NCBI GenBank assembly: GCA_029378245.1
Contig: JARKIF010000007.1
Location: 1,240,001 to 1,304,000 of the forward strand
Direction: 5' to 3'
Source of the DNA: Roridomyces roridus
Lineage: Eukaryota > Basidiomycota > Agaricomycetes > Agaricales > Mycenaceae
DNA length: 64,000 bases
The first letter of the stretch is position 1. Each line of letters starts with the position of its first letter. The translations under genes and the position numbers were made by a program. Shown here one piece after another: positions 57,093 to 64,000 of the stretch. The notes under the pieces are model-generated. The model worked only from the letters and a program-made list of their open reading frames with translations, was not told the origin of the DNA and made no database searches.

Positions 57093-57175
57093 TGTGGGGA
57101 AGGTTGGGGGAAGGCCAGGTTCGTTTGATGCGTTGATTATCAGCACACAGCCACAGGTGCCTTTCCTCAAATCCA

Positions 57176-57967
57176 ATGGCAGACAACTCTGCCGCGTCCA
57201 ACCTCGTCGGGACTGGTATGCGAGTCCACGATCACAAACCTAAGAACTGACGAGAACTTGTAAGATCTCTCAAATTTGTACGCGTTTATCGACAAAGACA
57301 AGTGAGCTATACGCGTCCTATCAATGTCACCTATGCGAAACTTCCAGTGTCCACGGCCTCAACTTGGCCGTTCCAGAGGACGCCAAAGATATCATCAAGC
57401 CCTGGGACGAGCGTGAATCGACCGACAAATACGCAGATTCCGGCGTAGACGATCAGGTACGCGTCACGCCAAGAAATTCAAACTAAAGAACTTCAGATGA
57501 TTCTTCATATCCCATTCACGCAACAAGTCCGGTTAAAATCGATACTGCTCAAGCTAGGTCGGGGTGAGGCCACACCACAACATCTCCGAGTATATGCCAA
57601 CTTTCCAAACATCGTCGATTTCAACGACGCCGAAACGACGACACCCCACGTCAACATCACCCTTCTGGACGGAGAGACGGGCGTGATAGAGTACCCATTC
57701 CGCGTCGCCGCCTTCACCAGTGTAACCTCCCTGTCATTGTTCTTCGTAAGCCTCATTCTGCTCGTGAATATGGCTAAAATTGCACAGAGCGAATCAGTCG
57801 GCGGCGAGCTGTCGAGGATATTCTTCCTCGGGTTCAGGGGGGACACCAAGAGCACCAACAGGGAGGGGACATCCAAATTGGAAATTCCGGCTGCCAATGC
57901 CGCCGACGCTCCCCTCGTCGATAAAGTCTCCGAGAGGGCAGGAAATGCGCAGACGACGGCGCGGTAG
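57176..57967 (+). CDS. PITH-domain protein (PITHD1-like)
   Basis: The PITH domain is named for its interaction with the proteasome. The start MADNSAASNLVGTD is joined across two introns to DLSNLYAFIDKDNVHGLNLA, then VPEDAKDIIKPWDERESTDK and YADSGVDDQ. The next exon gives MILHIPFTQQVRLKSILLKL, GEATPQHLRVYANFPNIVDF, ETGVIEYPFRVAAFTSVTSL and SLFF. A last intron is then removed to give SESVGGELSRIFFLGFRGDT, ending LVDKVSERAGNAQTTAR. All blocks follow the order of the human protein. Its stop is about 6 bp from the inferred stop of the convergent PPR gene. Confidence 0.9.
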
Positions 57968-57972
57968 CGACG

Positions 57973-59925
57973 TTAGGTCTTGCGGGGGCGTCAGAAGAAG
58001 ATAATAAATAGAACATATTAAACACACCAAGTCGGGATCCAGAGCGTCCTCGGCAGCCCGCACCGCCTCCAGCGTAGCGTCCATCCTCCAGTTCACACCA
58101 GGAACATAATTGCACGTCCTTTTCATACGGAGCTCCAGTTCGAGGGCCTCCTGCACCAGGCCCGCCCGAAGGTATCCGTCCATCATCACCCCATACGTCG
58201 CCAAGCGAGGCCCCATCTTCTCCAACATGGCCAACACCTTGCTCGCAGCTCGTACATTGCCCGTGCGGGCATGTACCGCTGCCAGTTCATCCAGCAACAC
58301 CACGTTTCGTGGGCTGTCCTTTCCAATGACAGAAATGTCACCTGCAGCAGAAACGGCCTTGTCCACCTCACCGAGTTCTCCGTAAGCCCAAATGACGCTG
58401 CGGAAGACGGCCGTATATGAGGTAGGAAAGGCATAAAATTGCCGGTCTGTAAGTTTGGATGCGTAGTGGACGACAGAGTGGCGAAGGGTTTCGAGCACGG
58501 GGAGGGCGTGCTCGTCGGGCAGGTATGGTGAGAGGCGCAGGAGAGCGTTCCATATGACCCATGCATCAGCTGCAGAAATCTCCATTTTCGTGGGTACGGA
58601 ATGGCGGATCCGCAACGGGTCGGACAGGGGAACCATCTGGCTGGCGAGGAGCCAGGGCTTGAGCGGCAAAAAGGCAATATGAAAGTTGGCCCCAAAGAGC
58701 GCGATGATGTCGGAAAAGTTGCGCGATTCGTGGAGATAGAACATCTCCTTACACAACCAGGTGTAGCTGGTGGTGTCAGACACGGCGAGTGCCCTTTTCC
58801 GCAGCATGGGGAGACCTCCTTGATAGCTTTTATACGCATCGTAATGGGCTATAATCGAGTGAAGGCTGCTTCCGGGCGGACGATAAGATACGAGCGACCG
58901 GGTGAGAAGGAGGCGCCGGAGTTCTTTGAGCTGTGATGCGACCCAAGCCCTAGGTCGGAGGGACTGCGAACCGTCGATTACAGCCCGGGTGGAATATGAA
59001 TAGTTGGATGGTCCGACGTTGCGGGGTTGGTTTCCGGAAGTGGTGAACAGATTCCCAATCCTCTGCACGGTAGACAGCTTTGGATGATCTGGTGTGGGGA
59101 TTCCGTCGGGTTGTCTGGACATGCACGACTCGACCAGCGAAACTCTGGCCGCATGGTTCTGTGCGCGAAGCAACGCGAGGAGATGCACACAAGCCTGCCG
59201 TATCCGATAGGGCTTGCTATCCTGTACCAGCTGCACTGCTTCATCCAGCCATCCTGAATCGCAACACAGTATAATCAATGCATTACGCTGGTTGCTGATG
59301 GCCATCTCCCGTTCGCCAGGACGATATTTGCGATAGTACCGTCCGAGAGCCGCCTCGAAGGCCAGAAAGAACTGAACAGCCTTGTCAGAGTGTTCGAACT
59401 GCGGCATGAGCCCCACGAGGTCGTCCCATACAAGTTTTGCATACCCCTTCTCCGCGCAAACGACAGAAAACTCTTTTATGAGGAGTAGGTTACGCGCGGG
59501 CGTCCCCGTGCGGAAGAGGACGTTGCGCGTCCGTGTCAAAGGTCCGTTTTCCACATGCTGGGAAGGGGATGGATTGTCCGGGACGAGATTGAGCCAGGTG
59601 AGGAAACCCGTCAAGTCCTGACGACCGTGCCAGCGAATGCGGTCTAGTGCTGCGCGCTCGAACGCTGGGTGAGGGGTGATCGCAGCGTGGTCCGACTCGA
59701 GGTGAAGACGGATGCGTTCGGCGGCTGCAAAGTTCTCTTTCTCGACATAGTCAACGAGGGACTGGATGCGCGTCTTGGTTCGTTCTTTGGAGTCCAATTC
59801 CAAGCCCAACAGATAGGAAGGGGTTCGCGTGCTTAGTTGTCTACGATTTTTTCAATTAGCGAAACAAAGAGCAGCAGAGGATGGGCGCACCGTGAAAGTA
59901 GGGATAATCGAGTGCGAAGGTTCAT
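57973..59925 (-). CDS. PPR-like mitochondrial protein
   Basis: The first exon starts at 59925 (MNLRTRLSLLS, basic and Ser-rich, fitting a mitochondrial presequence). A GTGCGC intron joins it to RTRTPSYLLGLELDSKERTK. The body is a long run of helical pairs typical of pentatricopeptide repeats, such as AVQFFLAFEAALGRYYRKYR, WLDEAVQLVQDSKPYRIRQA, TAVFRSVIWAYGELGEVDKA, DELAAVHARTGNVRAASKVL and RLATYGVMMDGYLRAGLVQE. The open frame runs on antisense to the PITH gene. I instead end it with a GTGTGT...CGCAAG intron after LDPDL, giving a TAA at 57973. Such proteins bind organellar RNA; the target is unknown. Confidence 0.75.
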
Positions 59926-60051
59926 ATAGAGAGCATATTATGTATATTGGGTAGATGGACAGACCGAGGCAACGCGTTCTCGGCGTCGCGGTTTGTTTTG
60001 GAAAAGAGGCACGCGTCAATCATCACGGCTCCCTCTTTACTAACCACCACA

Positions 60052-61838
60052 ATGGCCACCACAGACAGTATCGACATAACTGCGGCCCAGTATGCGTGTT
60101 TCTTTCATGCGTCTAGATTTTCTTGCCAACGTCATCCAGAGCCCAGCCCGACAGCAAGACTCGGCGTTACGATCGCCAACTGAGGTGAGCTTAGAAATAC
60201 TCTCTTCTACACTTCATTCCGACCGTTCTCGCAGATTGTGGGCTGCCTCGGGGCAGAGCGCACTCGAAAACGCGCGTCTCCTAGTCATTTCCGGGTCCGC
60301 GACCTCGACGTCTGTGCTCAAGAACCTCGTTCTTCCCGGCGTCGGCCACTTCACGATTCTTGACCCCGCTAATGTGACCCACCGCGACGCTGGGAACAAT
60401 TTCTTCTTGGAAGGCGACTCGAGCATCGGGAAATCGCGTGCAGAGGAGGCTGTTCGGCTGTTAGCCGAGCTCAATGAAGGTGTGGAGGGCAAGGCCGACA
60501 CGAGCAGCCTGGAGCACATCCTCGACACGAATCCCGGGTATTTTGCGTCCTACACGCTTGTTATCGCCCATAATCTCGAACCGAAGCTTTTGGCGCGGCT
60601 TTCGACGTTGTTGTGGGCAGACGACACGCTACCCATTCTTGTGGTGGTCAATTCGGATGGTTTCCTTGGGGAATTTTTCATTCAGTTCCATGAGCATACA
60701 AGTAAGAAAACGTTCATCTCAACGATTTGGCGACCGACGCGTTTCTAGTCATCGAGAGTCACTCCGAGACTGCCCCATCACTACGCATCGACAAGGCGTT
60801 TCCCGCCCTGTACGACTACGCTACATCTCTCGACTTTGCCAGCATGGATCCCACTGACCACACCCACGTCCCCTACGTCGTGATTCTTGTTCGCGCGCTG
60901 GCTGATTGGGAAGCCGCCCACGACGGCAAGGCGCCGCAAACATCTGCGGACAAGAAAGCCTTCAAGGAGGCCGTGCAGGCGATGAAAATCAAGTTTGACG
61001 AGGAGAACTTTGACGAAGCGGAGGCGCAAGCGTACCGCTGCTGGACAGAGACAGGCGTCCCGTCCGACATTACCGCGTTGTTCCAGGACCCGCAACTGAG
61101 CAAGCTTGGTCCCACTTCGCCACCCTTCTACCACCTACTCGATGCGCTCCGCCAGTTTACGCTTCTGCCCCCACACACGTTACCACTGAGCAGCACACTT
61201 CCCGATATGAAGGCAAATACATCTAGCTACATTCATCTGCAGAAATTGTACAAGACGCGTGCAGAAGAAGAAAAGGCGACCCTCAAGGGCTTCTTGACTG
61301 TGCCGATAGATGACGCCATGGTCGATTCGTTTGTCAAGAACGCGCACGGCCTAAAGGTGCTCCGCGGCAAGAAATGGGGTGCTCTCGATGCGGAGCCCGC
61401 TTCTTTGGGTGAGTGATGTTCCCCATATGTCTGAAAGTCTTTCTGATTCGGCGAGTAGCCTCCGCCGTCGCGTCTTCTCCAAAAGCCGCGGCAACGCATC
61501 TTGCTCTATCGGCACTCTCTTCCGTGTCGTCACCCACTCCTTCTGTCGAGGCGCTGACAGCAGCTGCTCAAGCCCTTCTCCCACCCGGCATCGAGCTACC
61601 GGACGAGTTCTCCGATGCTGTCGGTGAGATGTATGTCTTAATCCCATCCCTGCGTGTGTACGAATGTTTAATTCCTGTTCGTAGTGCCCGTGCGCCCAAC
61701 GCAGACCTTCCCAATACGGCAGCTTTTCTTGGTGGGCTGGTGGCCCAGGAGGTGATCAAGATGATCACCAAGCAGTATGTGCCCATCGACGGGTATTGCG
61801 TTGTAGATCTCATTGAGACTTGGACTGGGATGGTCTGA
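60052..61838 (+). CDS. ULA1: NEDD8-activating enzyme E1 regulatory subunit (ULA1/APPBP1)
   Basis: Pairs with Uba3 to activate the ubiquitin-like protein NEDD8/Rub1 for cullin modification. Start MATTDSIDITAAQAQPDSKT; a second exon gives RRYDRQLRLWAASGQSALEN. The conserved blocks are ARLLVISGSATSTSVLKNLV, LPGVGHFTILDPANVTHRDA, GNNFFLEGDSSIGKSRAEEA and DDTLPILVVVNSDGFLGEFF. Next come RIDKAFPALYDYATSLDFAS, HVPYVVILVRALADWEAAHD and AAFLGGLVAQEVIKMITKQY. The end is CVVDLIETWTGMV. Six introns are inferred. The start is 126 bp from the divergent PPR gene. Confidence 0.92.
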
Positions 61839-62116
61839 ACAAGAAATGTACATTGTAGAATAAATCTTGCTGTCGACTCTCGTGCTGAGAGTTATGTAAT
61901 CGTCTATGTTTCAATTTTGGGCATGAAATCGTCAAATTTGCTTACCATTGAACCCCCTTGGCCTCTCAAGATGTTCCCTACCTTATCTCACCGTGTACTC
62001 CGTCCAGACGTGGTCTGAACGTGTTCACAACAATTCTCCGAGAATTTTCCGCGTCGGACTTGACTCACCGAAGTGCTTATTTAAAATGCTCTCAGCCCCT
62101 GCACCAACATCGAAAG

Positions 62117-64000
62117 ATGTCCTCAGGCATTGAACTTCACGAGCTTCACGCTGTACCTGCTCCCAATGGCACTGGTTCCGTCAAAGACGTGCCTGTCGTT
62201 CCAGGTGAATCCAATTCAGCCAAGGACGCTCCCCGGTCAAGGCAGCACGTTAATCGCGAGAGAATTCAACTCGCTGCGCTCTATTGGTGGTAAGCTCTCT
62301 TGAATGTACTCAAGGCACCGAATGACGCGTTCAAAACAGTCTATGTACTTGGAATTCCTGCTACTTGATCTTGGCTCAAACTTTCAACAGTTCTCGCGGG
62401 ATGGAACGACGGAAGTGCAGGCCCTTTGATTCCTCGCATTCAGAAAGTCTACCATGTATGTATGTTGGTTTGACCCCCTCACCCCATTTGACCTTGTACT
62501 AGGTCGGTTTCGCCGTGGTTTCGCTCATATTCGTCTTTGCCTGCGTGGTACGTTTGAACTCGGCTCGTAATTTCATCTCTGTAATTTTGCTCTACTCAGG
62601 GATTCATTGGAGGTGCTATGATAAATGTTCCTCTGACCGACAGGTTTGGGTTCGGCAAGGTCTGACCATTCAGTCTAGATAAATATTCTGTGCTGACTGT
62701 CCTCATCCAGATGATCATGTTCGGTGCCCTCTGTCAAATAGTTGCCTACGCCATGCAGGCTCCTGCACCTCCTTTCCCCGTTTTCGTGCTCTCCTATGTT
62801 ATCAATGGTGTCGGCATGGCTATTCAGGTACTTGCATTCCCTTCGTTGTTTCTTCAACAGCGCAGATGAAATTCTGAGTGAAGGATGCTCAAGCCAATGG
62901 ATACACCGCCGGCCTCAGTCATAATGCCGAGACCAAGATGGGATTATTACATGGAGCATACGGTGCCGGGGCCCTCGCCTCACCTCTTGTGGCTACCCAG
63001 TTCTCCCAAATGCGACATTGGTCCTTTCACTAGCCTCATTTGGGATCAATATTGAAAACTGCGACAGGTCCTACCAATACCTCGTTTCTCTTGGTATCGC
63101 CCTGTCCAACGCTGTCCTTCTTTTCACCGTCTTCCGGCTCAAGACCCAAGACGGTAATTGAACTCCTTTTCTTCTTCCTCTGCCCGCTGACATTCACGGA
63201 CAGAGTGTTTGGCTCAGGTCGGCGAAGCTGCTGGTGAAACGGGCACGAGCGAACACAGCACGTTTAGGCAGATCTTAACCACGAAAACGGTGCACCTCCT
63301 TGCATTCTTTATTCTCGTTTATGTCGGTGTCGAGGTTACAATTGGAGGTGCTCAATGTCCTTAACAAGTACTCGCTGGCGCTGATCTCATTTCAGGTTGG
63401 ATTGTCACATACATTATCGATGTGCGCGGGGGAGGCCCGTCGGCTGGTTATGTTTCGGCTGGGTTCTTTGGTGGTCAGTTTCTTCATCCTGCAAAAATGT
63501 ACACGACTGGAAAATCACAGGCCTCATGACCGGCCGCGTGGCGCTCTTGTGGCTCAATCAGAAGGCAAGAACTCCGACCGAATTCATTCCTTTTGCTCAC
63601 CGATTTCGCAGATTGGTGAGCGTCGCGTACTTTTCTTGTACTCCATCCTTGCCATTGCGTCAGTGCTGCCGTAGTTCATTCTCGTTGCCATTTCTTATCA
63701 TCATGCGTAGACTGGAGCTCGTTGTGTGGCTCGTGCCATCCCTAGTTGGGAGTGCCGTAGCTGTATCCATCGTCGGGGTCCTTCTGGGAGTGAGTCCGTT
63801 TCTTCCACGCTTCCCATCCAATTTTTATGCTATTTCCACAGCCAATCTACCCCATAACCATGAACTACGCTGGACGTGTTATCCCCCGCTGGCTCCTTAC
63901 TGGGTCCATCGGCTGGATCGCCGGATTCGGCCAGGCAGGAAGTGCCCTGTTTCCGTTTATTACTGGTGCAATAAGCTCTCAAACCGGTATCAAATCTCTG
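62117..64000 (+). CDS. Major facilitator superfamily transporter, truncated by window end
   Basis: Start MSSGIELHELHAVPAPNGTG. Many very short exons are joined by introns of about 50 nt. Recognisable MFS segments are GWNDGSAGPLIPRIQKVYHV (TM1 region), GFAVVSLIFVFACVGFIGGA, INVPLTDRFGFGK (loop motif), MIMFGALCQIVAYAMQAPAP, FPVFVLSYVINGVGMAIQ, and GLLHGAYGAGALASPLVATQ. Later come LAFFILVYVGVEVTIGGWIV, YVSAGFFGGLMTGRVALLWL, ELVVWLVPSLVGSAVAVSIV and GFGQAGSALFPFITGAISSQ. It fits the fungal fucose-permease-like branch with unknown substrate. The last helices lie beyond position 64000. Confidence 0.85.

Noticed and set aside
57794..57972. C-terminal extension of the PPR frame into the PITH gene
   Set aside because: This part is antisense to the conserved end of PITH and loses helical repeat character. 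A normal intron gives a stop at 57973.
1..64000. rRNA, tRNA, CRISPR array or LTR retroelement
   Set aside because: I saw no ribosomal core sequence, cloverleaf with standard internal boxes, spaced repeat array, long direct terminal repeats or reverse-transcriptase motifs. A tRNA scan could still find a short gene I missed.

Overview
The window is nuclear DNA from a filamentous basidiomycete, most likely an Agaricomycete. Genes are closely packed on both strands and are cut by many 45-60 nt introns. Recognisable fungal families include Gly-X carboxypeptidase, copper-radical oxidases, a purine nucleoside permease, a GtaA-type glutaminase, P450s and a KDZ DNA transposon. All gene models were built by eye from reading frames, splice signals and family knowledge, so exon edges are provisional.

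Layout. 1-5.2 kb: a proline-rich multi-TM protein, an M20 carboxypeptidase and an unknown protein. 5.4-11.5 kb: a co-oriented nucleotide/purine block with the ribonucleotide reductase large subunit (RNR1, with a 4-nt microexon and a cluster of ACGCGT boxes), a methylthioadenosine phosphorylase-type enzyme and a purine nucleoside permease. 11.6-18 kb: a NOPCHAP1-like snoRNP factor and two tandem glyoxal-oxidase-type enzymes. 18.7-21.6 kb: an ALY/REF mRNA-export factor divergent from a bHLH regulator. 22.4-28.8 kb: a secreted glutaminase, a small four-TM protein, a 6-phosphofructo-2-kinase whose phosphatase-site His is replaced by Ser, and ATP synthase subunit g, divergent from the kinase by about 50 bp.

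29.2-44.2 kb: two related P450 genes with an orphan gene between them. A complete 9,466-bp KDZ transposon (32441-41906) is inserted in the roughly 150-bp promoter between the orphan and the second P450. It has 391-bp terminal inverted repeats that differ at two positions by eye and an 8-bp target duplication, TTTCCCAG. Inside are a KDZ transposase on the plus strand and three co-oriented minus-strand accessory genes of unknown function, separated by about 1.3 kb containing short iterated motifs. This element and its three-gene cargo are the best candidate for an under-described system.

44.3-64 kb: ordinary housekeeping genes, many in tight divergent pairs. They are an NCS1 nucleobase permease, a KEN-box nuclear protein, a Ran1/Ksp1-like kinase, an F-box-like/LRR protein, ATG7, an EVE-domain THYN1 homologue, a PITH-domain protein, a PPR-like mitochondrial protein, the NEDD8 E1 regulatory subunit and an MFS transporter cut off by the window end. 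I saw no rRNA, tRNA, CRISPR array, retroelement or secondary-metabolite core synthase.
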